Assembly: GCF_001866665.1 (NCBI RefSeq)
Contig: NZ_MLYO01000040.1
Location: 37,198-101,197, forward strand
Source of the DNA: Streptomyces monashensis
Lineage (GTDB): Bacteria > Actinomycetota > Actinomycetes > Streptomycetales > Streptomycetaceae
DNA: 64,000 nt
Direction: 5' to 3'
The notes below the pieces were generated by a model, which saw only the letters and a list, made by a program, of their open reading frames with translations, was not told where the DNA came from and ran no database searches. A program made the position numbers and the translations under genes. Numbering within the stretch: position 1 is the first letter of the stretch; every line of letters begins with the position of its first letter. Shown here piece by piece: positions 7,983 through 16,182 of this stretch.

Positions 7983-8888
7983 ATGCGTCACGAGGTGACC
8001 GATGCCGACACCGCGGCCGCGGTGGGCAGTGGTGATGTGCCCGTGCTGGCGACGCCGCGGCTGATCGCCTGGCTGGAGGCGGCCACCGTGCGGGCCGCCG
8101 CGCCCTTCACCGCGACCGGTCAGACCACCGTCGGCACCGAGGTCTGGGTCCGGCATGTGCGGCCCACCCGGGTGGGCGGCCGGGTGGAGGTGAGCGCCCG
8201 GCCGCTGCCCTCCGCGACGGACCGGCGGCTGACCTTCCTGGTACGGGCCGTCGACGGCGCGGGCCTGCTCGTCGCGACGGGCGAGATCGACCGGGCGGTC
8301 GTGGACCGGCAGCGCTTCCTCGCGCAGACACCCGACCGGCGGCGGAGCGCTGACCGGCACGGTTCACACCGGCGTGTGGCCCTCCAGGTACGTCCGCACG
8401 ACCGCCGGGAGGTCGGCGTCGGCGGTCTCGGCGAGCGAGGCCCAGCGCAGTCGGTCCGGCGCGAGACGGGCACCGTCGGACGGGGACTCGCTCAGCAACT
8501 GGCACACCACGGCCGTGGCGCCGTCCTGCGGGGTCAGGCTCTCGGTGCCGTCGACGAGGTAGCCGGTGAGTTCGTAGACGACGCGCGCCGCGGTGGCCTC
8601 GGCCGGCTCGGCCGGCTCGGGAGTGCCGGACGGCAGTCTCCAGCCCTCGCCGCGCTCCGCCAGCAGCAGCCGTCCGTCGTACAGGACGACGGCCTGCACC
8701 ACGCCTTCGGCGGGCTCCAGCGTCATGACCGACCAACCCCTCCCCCGGCACGCTCGGCCGGGTTCTCCTCCCTTACCCAGGGCCGGGCACCCGCACGCCG
8801 CGCCGGTCAGTACAGCACCGGCAGGTCCCCGGGCCGGACCCGCACCGTCACCGGCAAGGTGGCTTCGACCTCGCCGTCGGCGCCGTAG
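7983..8888 (+). CDS. Thioesterase-like (FlK/hotdog) protein with abnormal C-terminal run-on
   Basis: The first 115-120 codons read as a small hotdog-fold thioesterase of the FlK type (about 125-130 residues in the family): start RHEVTDADTAAAVGSGDVPV, a helix with a Glu (WLEAATVRAA), and strands ending near GEIDRAVVDRQRFL. After that the reading frame does not stop where relatives do. It runs on to 8888, antisense through the entire Nudix gene and into the lipid kinase end, giving Arg/Gly-rich sequence that resembles antisense translation. A TGA in another frame lies at 8351-8353, at the expected family length. A one-base frameshift or sequencing error near 8340 is the likely cause. The functional protein probably ends there. 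Confidence 0.55.
   Translation: MRHEVTDADTAAAVGSGDVPVLATPRLIAWLEAATVRAAAPFTATGQTTVGTEVWVRHVRPTRVGGRVEVSARPLPSATDRRLTFLVRAVDGAGLLVATGEIDRAVVDRQRFLAQTPDRRRSADRHGSHRRVALQVRPHDRREVGVGGLGERGPAQSVRRETGTVGRGLAQQLAHHGRGAVLRGQALGAVDEVAGEFVDDARRGGLGRLGRLGSAGRQSPALAALRQQQPSVVQDDGLHHAFGGLQRHDRPTPPPARSAGFSSLTQGRAPARRAGQYSTGRSPGRTRTVTGKVASTSPSAP
8364..8726 (-). CDS. Nudix-fold protein with a degenerate Nudix box
   Basis: A 120-residue Nudix-like protein. Nudix enzymes cleave nucleoside diphosphates linked to another moiety, using the motif GX5EX7REUXEEXGU. Here the corresponding segment is GTPEPAE followed by RVVYELTGY: the opening Gly and Glu are kept, but the first metal-binding Glu after Arg is Val and the EE pair is EL. 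Catalysis is therefore doubtful and a binding or regulatory role is possible. It is convergent with the thioesterase-like gene and upstream of the lipid kinase gene. Confidence 0.8.
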   Translation of the reverse strand: MTLEPAEGVVQAVVLYDGRLLLAERGEGWRLPSGTPEPAEPAEATAARVVYELTGYLVDGTESLTPQDGATAVVCQLLSESPSDGARLAPDRLRWASLAETADADLPAVVRTYLEGHTPV

Positions 8889-9688
8889 TAGACGGGCCGG
8901 GTCGCCTCGATGCGCAGTTCCCGGCCGCGCAGGACGCGCACCTCGGGGCGGCCGACGTGGCCGCCGGTCTTCAGCTCGTTCATGAGGGCGAAGAACAGCC
9001 GGCGGGGCGCCTCGCGGATCATCACGATGTCCAGCAGCCCGTCGTCGACCCGGGCGCCGGGGGCGATCAGCCGACCGGAGCCGTAGTAGGGCGAGTTGGC
9101 GGCCACGACGGTGTACCCGCGGTGGGTGTGCTCCTCGCCGTCGACGGTGACGCGGTAGTCGGCCGCGCGCCAGCCGGTGACGGCGCGCAGGCCGCCCGCG
9201 TAGTAGGAGGCGGAGCCGCGCAGCAGCCGGGCGTGGTTGGCGTGCCGGTTGGCCACGGCGTCGACTCCGGCGTACACGCTGCCGAGGACGACGGTGCGCT
9301 CGTGGACGGCCGACTCCACCTCGACGGTGTCGACCGGCCGGGGCTCGGAGTGCAGCAGGATGCCGGCGAGGGCGGCGGGGTCGGAGGGCAGGTCCAGGGC
9401 GCGGGCGAAGTCGTTGCCGCGGCCCGCGGGCACCAGGCCGAGGACGGCCCCCGTGCCGCTCAGCGCGCCGCCGATGCCGCCGGCGATGCCGTCGCCGCCG
9501 ACGGCCAGGACGATCCGGCCGCGCTCACCGGCCCGGCGCGCGAGGTCCTGGGCGTGGGCGAGGCTGTGGCTGTACTCCGTCTCCAGTTCGGCACCGGCCT
9601 CACGCAGCAGCCGGGCCAGGGGCAGCAGGGTCGCCGCCCCGGTGGAGCCGCCCGCGGTGGGGTTGACGACGGCGGTGAACTGTCGCAT
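8807..9688 (-). CDS. Diacylglycerol/lipid kinase (YegS/DgkB type)
   Basis: A 293-residue lipid kinase. The N-terminal catalytic domain has VVNPTAGG near residue 7, the nucleotide-binding GGDGIAGG and the PAGRGNDFAR motif typical of diacylglycerol kinases; the C-terminal half is the beta-sandwich domain with NSPYYGSG and DDGLLDI. It would phosphorylate diacylglycerol or a related lipid at the membrane. The ATG at 9688 has GGAGG 8 bases upstream. It lies 65 bp behind the alkyl-DHAP-synthase-like gene in the same direction, so the two probably form an operon concerned with glycerolipids. Confidence 0.9.
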   Translation of the reverse strand: MRQFTAVVNPTAGGSTGAATLLPLARLLREAGAELETEYSHSLAHAQDLARRAGERGRIVLAVGGDGIAGGIGGALSGTGAVLGLVPAGRGNDFARALDLPSDPAALAGILLHSEPRPVDTVEVESAVHERTVVLGSVYAGVDAVANRHANHARLLRGSASYYAGGLRAVTGWRAADYRVTVDGEEHTHRGYTVVAANSPYYGSGRLIAPGARVDDGLLDIVMIREAPRRLFFALMNELKTGGHVGRPEVRVLRGRELRIEATRPVYYGADGEVEATLPVTVRVRPGDLPVLY

Positions 9689-9753
9689 CGGATGTGCCTC
9701 CGGGGCGGTGACGGTCGCGCTGAGGGGACGGTGGGGTGGGCGGCGGGGCCGGG

Positions 9754-11358
9754 TCAGTCGGTCAGGGCGTGGCCGGGCAGCAGGACGCCGGGGTTGAGCA
9801 GGCCCTCGGGGTCGAGGCGGCGCTTGACCGCGCGCAGGGCCGAGATGCCGAGCGGTCCGGCCTCGCGGACGTACCAGTCGCGGTGGTCGGTGCCGACGCC
9901 GTGGTGGTGGGAGATGGTACCGCCGGCGGCGAGCACGGCCTCGTTGGCCGCGTGCTTGGCGGGTTCCCAGTGGGCGACCGGGTCCTCGCCCTGGGCGCTG
10001 ACGACCGTGAAGTACAGCGAGGCGCCGTTCTCGTACACGTGGGAGATGTGGCACATCACCAGGGGCGGGGTGCCGGCCGCGGTGAGGGTGTCGGTGAGCG
10101 CGGTGCGCACGGCGGTGTAGAGGTCGGGGATACGGGACCAGAACGCCGCGGTCTCCAGGGTCTCCGCGAAGGCGCCGACGTCGAGCAGCGCGTCGCGCAG
10201 GTACGGCGCCGAGAAGCGGCCGTGGGCCCAGCGCTCGCCGGGCTCGGTGCCGGCCAGAGTGCCGCCGCAGGCGGTGAGGACGGCGGCGGCCTGCTCCCGG
10301 CGCAGCGCGGTGTCCTCGGGCGTGCCCTCGTAGCCCGCGATGGCGAGGCAGCCTGCCGTGCTCTGGCTCAGGTCGCCGCCGATGGACTCGGGTTGGGCCA
10401 GGCCGATGAAGGTTTCGGTCTCGTCGGACAGGCGCAGCACGGTCGGCCGGGGTCCGTCCTGGGCGAGCGTGCGCAGCGCGGCGGCCCCCTCCGCGAAGGA
10501 GGCGAACCGCCAGCCCTCGTAGACGCACACCTCGGGCCGGGGGCGGACGCGGACGGTGACGGAGGTGATGACGCCGAAGGCGCCCTCGGAACCGAGGATC
10601 AGCTGGCGCAGGTCGGGTCCGGCGGCGGAGCGCGGGGCACGGCCGGTCTCGATGGTGCCCTCGGGGGTGGCGAGGGTCAGGCCGAGGACCATCTCGTCGA
10701 AGCGGCCGTAGCCGGCGGAGGCCTGGCCGCTGGAGCGGGCCGCGGCGAAGCCGCCGATGGTGGCCCACTCGAAGGACTGCGGGAAGTGGCCGAGGGTGAA
10801 GCCCTGTTCGGCGAGCAGCGCCTCGGCCTCGGGGGCGCGCAGGCCGGGCTGGAGGACAGCGGTGCGCGAGACGGGGTCGAGGTCGAGCAGGGCGTCCATG
10901 CGGCGCAGGTCCAGGGCGATGAACGCGCTGCGCCTCGGGGCGAGTCCGCCGACGACCGAGGTGCCGCCGCCGAAGGGGACGACGGCGAGGCCGTGTGCGC
11001 CGCAGGCGCGCAGCACGGCGAGGACCTCGTCGTGCGAGCCGGGCAGGACGACGGCCTGCGGGACGTCCGTGAGGTCCGCGGCGCGGATGCGCAACAGGTC
11101 GGGCGTGGACTTGCCGCGGGTGTGCCGGATGCGGCTCTCGTCGTCGGTGCGGACGTGCTCCGTGCCGCCGGCGGCCTCGGCGAGCGCCGTGAGCGCGGCG
11201 GGCGAGGCCGTGGTGGCGGGCACCCGGATGTCGTCGAGCGAGAGGGCGGGGGTGGTGCGGGGCTTGACGCCGAGGAGGTCGCGCAGCAGGCCGGTCACCG
11301 AGTCGGGCAGGGGTGCCGCCTTGGCCGGGTCGCCCCAGCCGTTCCACAGCATGTCCAT
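9754..11358 (-). CDS. FAD-binding oxidase resembling alkylglycerone-phosphate synthase
   Basis: A 534-residue VAO-family flavoprotein close to alkyldihydroxyacetone-phosphate synthase, the enzyme that forms the ether bond in ether lipids. The FAD domain has VVPFGGGTSVVGG and SFEWATIGGFAAARSSGQ. The C-terminal cap has the HISHVYENGASLYFT and GGTISHHHGVGTDH segments; the His cluster and conserved Tyr match the AGPS catalytic region. RRLDPEGLLNPGVL closes the fold. The neighbours (lipid kinase, glycerol-3-phosphate dehydrogenase) support a glycerolipid role. I cannot tell from sequence whether the substrate is acyl-DHAP. It is divergent from the TetR/glpD pair. Confidence 0.85.
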   Translation of the reverse strand: MDMLWNGWGDPAKAAPLPDSVTGLLRDLLGVKPRTTPALSLDDIRVPATTASPAALTALAEAAGGTEHVRTDDESRIRHTRGKSTPDLLRIRAADLTDVPQAVVLPGSHDEVLAVLRACGAHGLAVVPFGGGTSVVGGLAPRRSAFIALDLRRMDALLDLDPVSRTAVLQPGLRAPEAEALLAEQGFTLGHFPQSFEWATIGGFAAARSSGQASAGYGRFDEMVLGLTLATPEGTIETGRAPRSAAGPDLRQLILGSEGAFGVITSVTVRVRPRPEVCVYEGWRFASFAEGAAALRTLAQDGPRPTVLRLSDETETFIGLAQPESIGGDLSQSTAGCLAIAGYEGTPEDTALRREQAAAVLTACGGTLAGTEPGERWAHGRFSAPYLRDALLDVGAFAETLETAAFWSRIPDLYTAVRTALTDTLTAAGTPPLVMCHISHVYENGASLYFTVVSAQGEDPVAHWEPAKHAANEAVLAAGGTISHHHGVGTDHRDWYVREAGPLGISALRAVKRRLDPEGLLNPGVLLPGHALTD

Positions 11359-11475
11359 TGAAGGGTCGTCCTCACAGGTCGGTGTGCTCGGTTCGGTGCT
11401 CGGTGTGCTCGGTCCGCGCGACGGCCCGGCGGCCGTTGCCCGGGAGGGTCTTCTCCTGCCGGACCCTCAGGGCGT

Positions 11476-11507
11476 TACACTGTGACACATGACGCCTATT
11501 CGTCACA
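11476..11507 (+). promoter_or_regulatory. Putative leaderless promoter and dyad at the TetR start
   Basis: TACACT (11476-11481) is a fair -10 box 7 bases before the TetR ATG at 11489, which would give a leaderless transcript. TGTGAC (11481-11486) and GTCACA (11502-11507) form an inverted repeat straddling the start, a plausible autoregulatory site. Confidence 0.4.
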
Positions 11508-12088
11508 ACGGTTCGGACAACGATCACGTGCTCGACGCGGTACGCGACTGCGTGCTGGCCGTCGGAGTCCGCCGCACCACCCTCGCCGACGTGGCCCGCC
11601 GCGCCGGTGTCTCCCGGATGACGCTGTACCGGCGCTGGCCGGACCTGCGGACCCTGGTGGGCGACCTGATGACCCGGGAGTGGATCGACGTCGCCACCCG
11701 TGCCATCCCCGAGGCCGCGGACGGCACGGACACGCGCACCCGGATCGTGGACGGGCTGGTGGCGGGCGTCGAGGCGTTCCGGGCCCATCCGCTGTTCCGC
11801 AAGATCGTCGACGTCGATCCCGAACTGCTGCTGCCGTATGTGCTCGACCGGCGCGGAGCGAGCCAGGAGGCCCTGCTCGTGCTGCTGGCCGACGCGCTGC
11901 GCGAGGGCCACGCGGACGGCTCCGTGCGCCGCGGCCATGTCGAACGGCAGTCCCGTGCGCTGCTGTTGACCGTGCAGTCCTTCACCCTGTCCCTGCGCAC
12001 GATGACCGACGAGGACGATCCGGAGCTGGACTCCGCCGCGTTCCTCGGCGAGTTGCGCACCCTCCTGGAGAGGATCCTCACGCCATGA
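11489..12088 (+). CDS. TetR-family transcriptional regulator
   Basis: A 199-residue TetR repressor. The helix-turn-helix lies at about residues 30-55 (TTLADVARRAGVSRMTLYRRW), followed by an all-helical ligand domain. Its stop codon overlaps the start of the glycerol-3-phosphate dehydrogenase gene (ATGA), so the two are co-translated, and it is divergent from the flavoprotein/lipid kinase operon. It is well placed to control all four genes. The ligand is unknown; a lipid or glycerol-phosphate metabolite would fit. Confidence 0.88.
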   Translation: MTPIRHNGSDNDHVLDAVRDCVLAVGVRRTTLADVARRAGVSRMTLYRRWPDLRTLVGDLMTREWIDVATRAIPEAADGTDTRTRIVDGLVAGVEAFRAHPLFRKIVDVDPELLLPYVLDRRGASQEALLVLLADALREGHADGSVRRGHVERQSRALLLTVQSFTLSLRTMTDEDDPELDSAAFLGELRTLLERILTP

Positions 12089-13668
12089 GCCACACCAGGA
12101 CCGACGCCGGCTCGTCGCTCGACGCATCACGACGGGCCCGGGAACTGGACGAGGCCGCGGACGGCAGGGTGGTGGACGTCCTGGTCGTCGGGCTCGGCGC
12201 CACCGGTGCCGGAGTCGCGCTGGACGCGGCGGCCCGCGGCCTGGACGTGGTCGCGGTGGACGCGCACGACCTGGCCTTCGGCACCTCCCGCTGGAGCTCG
12301 AAGCTCATCCACGGCGGGCTGCGCTACCTGGCCTCCGCGCAGTTCGACGTCGCGCACGAGAGCGCCGTCGAGCGCGGGGTGCTGATGACGCGTACGGCCC
12401 CGCACCTGGTGTCGGCGCAGCCGTTCGTCCTGCCGCTGACCCCGCTGGTGTCCCGTGCCCAGGCCTCGCTGGCGTGGGCCGGGCTGCGCGCCGGGGACGT
12501 ACTGCGCCTCGCCGCCCGCACCCCGCGCCAGGTCCTGCCCGCCCCGCGCCGGCTCACCGCGACGGAGGCCCGGCATCTCGCGCCCTCGGTCCGCCCGGCC
12601 GGGCTGCGCGGCGGGCTGCTGTCCTGGGACGGCAAGGTGACCGACGACGCCCGGCTGGTCACGGCGCTCGCGCGGACGGCCGCCGCGCACGGGGCCCGGG
12701 TGCTGACCCGGGCCCGGGCGCTGGAGCTGACCGGTGCGGGCGCCCGCATCCGCGACGAACTGACCGGCGAGGAGGGCGAGATCAGGGCCCGCGCCGTCAT
12801 CAACGCGAGCGGGGTGTGGGCGGGCGACCTCGTCGAGGGCATCCGGATCCGCCCGTCCCGCGGCACCCATCTCGTCCTGCGCTCGGAGCGGCTCGGCGCG
12901 CTGCCGGCCGGCCTGCACATCCCGATCCCCGGCGAGACCAACCGCTTCGTGCTGGTCCTGCCCCAGGGTGACGGCCGGGTGTACGTCGGCCTCACCGACG
13001 AGCCCGTCGAGGGAGACATCCCGGACGTCCCGGAGGTACCCGAGACCGACATCGGTTTCCTGCTGGACGTCCTGGGGTCGGCCCTGGACACGCCGGTCAC
13101 CCGGGACGAGGTCGTCGGCGCCTTCGCCGGGCTGCGTCCCCTGCTGGACACCTCCGGCCAGGACGGCCGGGACGGGGAAGCGGCCCGCACCTCCGACATC
13201 TCCCGACGGCACGCGGTGCTGACCTCCCCGGACGGCGTGACGACGATCGTCGGCGGCAAGCTCACCACCTACCGGCGGATGGCACAGGACGCCGTGGACG
13301 CCGCGACCGCAGCCCGGGGTCTGCCCGCCGCCCCCTCGCGCACCGCCGCGCTGCCCCTGGTCGGCGCCGCCTCGCCCGCGCGGCTGCGTGCCCTGCCCGC
13401 GCCGCTCCGGCTGGTCCGCCGCTACGGCACCGAGGCCGAGGCCGTCCAGGCCCTCATGACCCGGGACCCCGCGCTGGCCGAGCCGGTGCTGCCCGGCCAC
13501 CCGGTCACCCGGGCCGAACTCGTGTGGGCGGCCCGGCACGAGGGCGCGCTGGACGAGTCCGACCTGCTGGACCGGCGCACCCGCATCGGCCTGGTCCCGG
13601 GGGACCGCGCCGAGGCGCTCGGCGTGGCGCGCGACGTGCTGGCGCAGGCGGCGGCCGTGCGGTCCTGA
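12085..13668 (+). CDS. glpD: Glycerol-3-phosphate dehydrogenase/oxidase (FAD)
   Basis: A 527-residue FAD enzyme that oxidises glycerol-3-phosphate to dihydroxyacetone phosphate. The Rossmann motif VGLGATGAGVALDAAARG is near residue 34 and is followed by the GlpD hallmark TSRWSSKLIHGGLRYL. The catalytic domain has INASGVWAGD and SRGTHLVL, and the C-terminal helical domain starts after TTIVGGKLTTYRRMA. The ATG overlaps the TetR stop. DHAP is the direct precursor for ether-lipid synthesis, which fits the divergent alkyl-DHAP-synthase-like gene. Streptomyces usually carry another glpD with glpFK, so this may be a dedicated paralogue. Confidence 0.9.
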   Translation: MSHTRTDAGSSLDASRRARELDEAADGRVVDVLVVGLGATGAGVALDAAARGLDVVAVDAHDLAFGTSRWSSKLIHGGLRYLASAQFDVAHESAVERGVLMTRTAPHLVSAQPFVLPLTPLVSRAQASLAWAGLRAGDVLRLAARTPRQVLPAPRRLTATEARHLAPSVRPAGLRGGLLSWDGKVTDDARLVTALARTAAAHGARVLTRARALELTGAGARIRDELTGEEGEIRARAVINASGVWAGDLVEGIRIRPSRGTHLVLRSERLGALPAGLHIPIPGETNRFVLVLPQGDGRVYVGLTDEPVEGDIPDVPEVPETDIGFLLDVLGSALDTPVTRDEVVGAFAGLRPLLDTSGQDGRDGEAARTSDISRRHAVLTSPDGVTTIVGGKLTTYRRMAQDAVDAATAARGLPAAPSRTAALPLVGAASPARLRALPAPLRLVRRYGTEAEAVQALMTRDPALAEPVLPGHPVTRAELVWAARHEGALDESDLLDRRTRIGLVPGDRAEALGVARDVLAQAAAVRS

Positions 13669-13670
13669 CA

Positions 13671-13698
13671 CTCCGGCCCGCCCGGGACGGGCCCGGAG
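13671..13698. terminator. Terminator between glpD and the convergent WGR gene
   Basis: CTCCGGCCCG and CGGGCCCGGAG pair with one bulged base around a 7-base loop, starting 3 bases past the glpD stop. Both flanking genes point toward it. Confidence 0.6.
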
Positions 13699-13808
13699 CG
13701 GGGCGCGGGTATCGGCGCCGACGCGCTCGCGGTGACACGGCGGTGCCGATGCCGAGGTCGGCCGTACGGCCGGAACCGGCGGTCGGCGGCCGGGCGTCAC
13801 GGGATGGG

Positions 13809-15260
13809 TCACAGCAGACGGCGGATGTCACCGCGGACACGGTAGAAGCCGCCGGCCGCCGGGTGCAGGGCGTCCACGACGTAGCGGGCGCCCGGTTCCC
13901 GTATCGCGCGCGGGAACTGGACGTTCCAGGAGGTGTCGTAGCCCTCGGACACCACGTGCACCCGCATCCGGCCGCCCTGCTGGACGCACTCGACCACGAC
14001 CGATCCGACGGGAGCCCGGTCCACGGTGGACACCGCGGCCACGGCCGTCGCGGGCTGGTAGGTCGGCAGGGCGGCGGCGAGCTTGACGTCCCGCGCCACC
14101 GGCACCGTGCCCTGCTGGGCCGCGGAGATGGCCGCCTCGCTCGCGTCGACGCACACCAGTGAACCGTCGGTGGTCACCAGGTACAGGCGCTCGTCGCGGT
14201 ACTGCATCGACAGCGCCGAGCCGCTGCCCGTGCCGAGCTTCCACAGCCGGGTGCCGTCCTGGTCGAAGCAGTAGACGGACGAGACGGCGTCCCCGGCGAA
14301 GACGAACCGGCCGCCCGGCGAGGTGGCGCAGGAGTAGACCGCGCCGTCACAGGCGTACGTCGCCTCGATCCGGCCCGTGGCCTTCGACAGCCGCTGGACC
14401 ACGTGGTGACCGGTGCCCGCGTAGACGGCGTCGTCCTCCTGCCAGCCGAACAGCACGCTGCCCCGGGTGGCCGTGTGCCACAACTCGCCGCCGCCGTCCG
14501 GCGCGTAGGCGGTGACGCCCCGGTGGTGGCCGTGGTAGACGGCCCGGTCGTCGGCGCGGACCATCCAGGCGTGCTCGCCCTGGCTGCGGCGGGACCACTG
14601 GTGTTCGTCCTCGTGGTCGATGACGGTGAGCCGGCCCGCACGGTCCGAGACGTTCAGCACGCCCTCATGGATGTCCAGCCAGAAGATGTCGACGTCGGCG
14701 GCGATGTCGTAGGCGGCGAACGGGAGCTTGGAGGACAGGTCGTAGACCTTGCCGTCGTCGCAGCCGGCGTAGATCCAGAAGTCGTCGGCGACCAGGCACT
14801 TCACGCCGTCCGGCAGACCGAACCGGGCGAGGACGGCGCCCTCGTGGTCCAGGGTGTAGACGTCTCCCGCCTGGTTGCCCACCCAGCAGCGGTCGTCGTC
14901 GACATGGATGCCGAACGCGGACGAGCCGGTGCGAAAGCGCCACAGCACGGGGGCCGCCGCGCGGGCGGTCGACGGGGCGGAGGCGACCTGACGCCGGGTC
15001 ACCGCGCGGGGGGCGCGCTGCCCCTGGACGGCGGGGGCGTATCCCTTGCGGGCCTTCTCCCCCACCTTCTTGGCGGCGGCCGCCCTGGCCTTGTCCGCGG
15101 TCGGGAACGTCGTCGTCTGGGTCTGTCCGGCCGCGCCGATCCTGCCGTACCGCACCGTCACCACCAGGCCGTCGACGGTCACTTCGTAGAACTTGTGGGC
15201 GCCGCCGCCCTCCTGCGACAGCTCCAGATACGTCGTCGACACCGCGGACGCCGTGGACAT
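13809..15260 (-). CDS. WGR-domain/beta-propeller protein of unknown function
   Basis: A 483-residue protein. Residues about 8-80 form a WGR domain (TYLELSQEGGGAHKFYEV, VRYGRIGAAGQTQ), a nucleic-acid-contacting module known from PARPs and bacterial MolR-like proteins. An Ala/Lys/Arg-rich linker follows. From about 120 to 400 there are repeated beta-propeller blades of the PQQ/WD type (WVGNQAGDVYTLDHEG, IYAGCDDGKVYDLSS, VFAGDAVSSVYCFDQDG). No signal peptide is present, so it is cytosolic. The ATG at 15260 has GGGGAGGGG upstream. No neighbour reveals its role; DNA or RNA contact through WGR with the propeller as an interaction platform is inference. Confidence 0.85.
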   Translation of the reverse strand: MSTASAVSTTYLELSQEGGGAHKFYEVTVDGLVVTVRYGRIGAAGQTQTTTFPTADKARAAAAKKVGEKARKGYAPAVQGQRAPRAVTRRQVASAPSTARAAAPVLWRFRTGSSAFGIHVDDDRCWVGNQAGDVYTLDHEGAVLARFGLPDGVKCLVADDFWIYAGCDDGKVYDLSSKLPFAAYDIAADVDIFWLDIHEGVLNVSDRAGRLTVIDHEDEHQWSRRSQGEHAWMVRADDRAVYHGHHRGVTAYAPDGGGELWHTATRGSVLFGWQEDDAVYAGTGHHVVQRLSKATGRIEATYACDGAVYSCATSPGGRFVFAGDAVSSVYCFDQDGTRLWKLGTGSGSALSMQYRDERLYLVTTDGSLVCVDASEAAISAAQQGTVPVARDVKLAAALPTYQPATAVAAVSTVDRAPVGSVVVECVQQGGRMRVHVVSEGYDTSWNVQFPRAIREPGARYVVDALHPAAGGFYRVRGDIRRLL

Positions 15261-15351
15261 GGCAGACCCCTCCCCAGGACGGACCCGCGGCCGTTCCCGC
15301 AGGTCCTCACTGATCACACCGTAGAGGCCGCCACTGACAACGGGCCGCCGC

Positions 15352-16023
15352 CTAGCCCGCCGCCTCCCCGTCCGACGTCAACGCGCCCATCCCGCCCATC
15401 AGTTGGCGCAGGCAGTCCAGCGCGAGGGAGGCCGGGGAGCCCTCGCCCGTGACGCCCGCCTCCGTGTCGGCCCAGGTCTCCAGGGCGATGCGGATCGCGT
15501 CCGTGGCCGCCGCGGCGGCCAGGCGTACCTGCACCGCCTCCAGACGCCCGTCCGCGAGGCGGGCGACGACCGGTACGAGACGCTCCTCGGACTCCTGGTT
15601 GACGCGGTACCAGACCGCGCGCAGCGCGGGATCGTCGGCGGCGGCGCGCAGCAGCCCCCGGGTCCGCAGCAACGCCCGGGCGGCGTCCTCGTCGGGTGCC
15701 GCCAGCGATTGCTCCATCGCGGCCTCCAGCGCCCGGGACAGCCCGGTGCCCGGTTCGGCCGCCTCCAGCAGTGCCCGCCACCGGTCGGCGCCGGCGGCGA
15801 GCAGCGGGCTCACCGCGTCCTGCTTGGAGCGGAAGTACCGGTAGAAGGTCCGCAGCGCGACCCCCGCGTGCCGGGCGATCTCCTCGGCCGTCGTCGCGTG
15901 CGGGCCCTGGGCGGCGAAGAGCTCGGCCGCGGCGTGCGCGATCTCGAGCTGGGTGGCGGCCTTGCGGCGCTCGGTCAGGGAGGCGGGCGGCGCACTGCTC
16001 GCCCCGGACGGCTTGGTGCTCAC
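15352..16023 (-). CDS. TetR-family regulator of the adjacent SDR gene
   Basis: A 223-residue TetR repressor with the helix-turn-helix at about residues 25-65 (ATTAEEIARHAGVALRTFYRYF). The GTG at 16023 gives a family-typical N-terminus; an open reading frame continues upstream but is not conserved-looking. It is divergent from the short-chain dehydrogenase at 16183, and two overlapping palindromes lie between them. It therefore probably represses both genes and responds to the dehydrogenase substrate. Confidence 0.87.
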   Translation of the reverse strand: MSTKPSGASSAPPASLTERRKAATQLEIAHAAAELFAAQGPHATTAEEIARHAGVALRTFYRYFRSKQDAVSPLLAAGADRWRALLEAAEPGTGLSRALEAAMEQSLAAPDEDAARALLRTRGLLRAAADDPALRAVWYRVNQESEERLVPVVARLADGRLEAVQVRLAAAAATDAIRIALETWADTEAGVTGEGSPASLALDCLRQLMGGMGALTSDGEAAG

Positions 16024-16053
16024 CCCAGAAGGGTACGGCCCGGCAGCATCGGA

Positions 16054-16088
16054 TGGCACACAGTGGCATGGTGGCAAAGTGTGCCACT
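16054..16088. promoter_or_regulatory. TetR operator candidate (two overlapping palindromes)
   Basis: TGGCACAC (16054-16061) pairs with GTGTGCCA (16079-16086), and AGTGGCA (16062-16068) pairs with TGCCACT (16082-16088). The two dyads share right-hand sequence and lie between the divergent TetR and SDR genes. Confidence 0.6.
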
Positions 16089-16182
16089 CAGGCGTAACGT
16101 GTAACGCATGGGAACGTCGGCGGCAGGAGGTCCGGCGTCGCGAAGGCCCCGCCGTACGCCGACGGGGAAGGCAGGAGAAGAC

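Noticed and set aside
8807..11347. An 846-codon minus-strand frame joining Arg/Pro-rich sequence to the lipid kinase.
   Set aside because: The upstream 550 codons are a shadow of the flavoprotein gene in another frame; the kinase has its own ATG and ribosome site at 9688.
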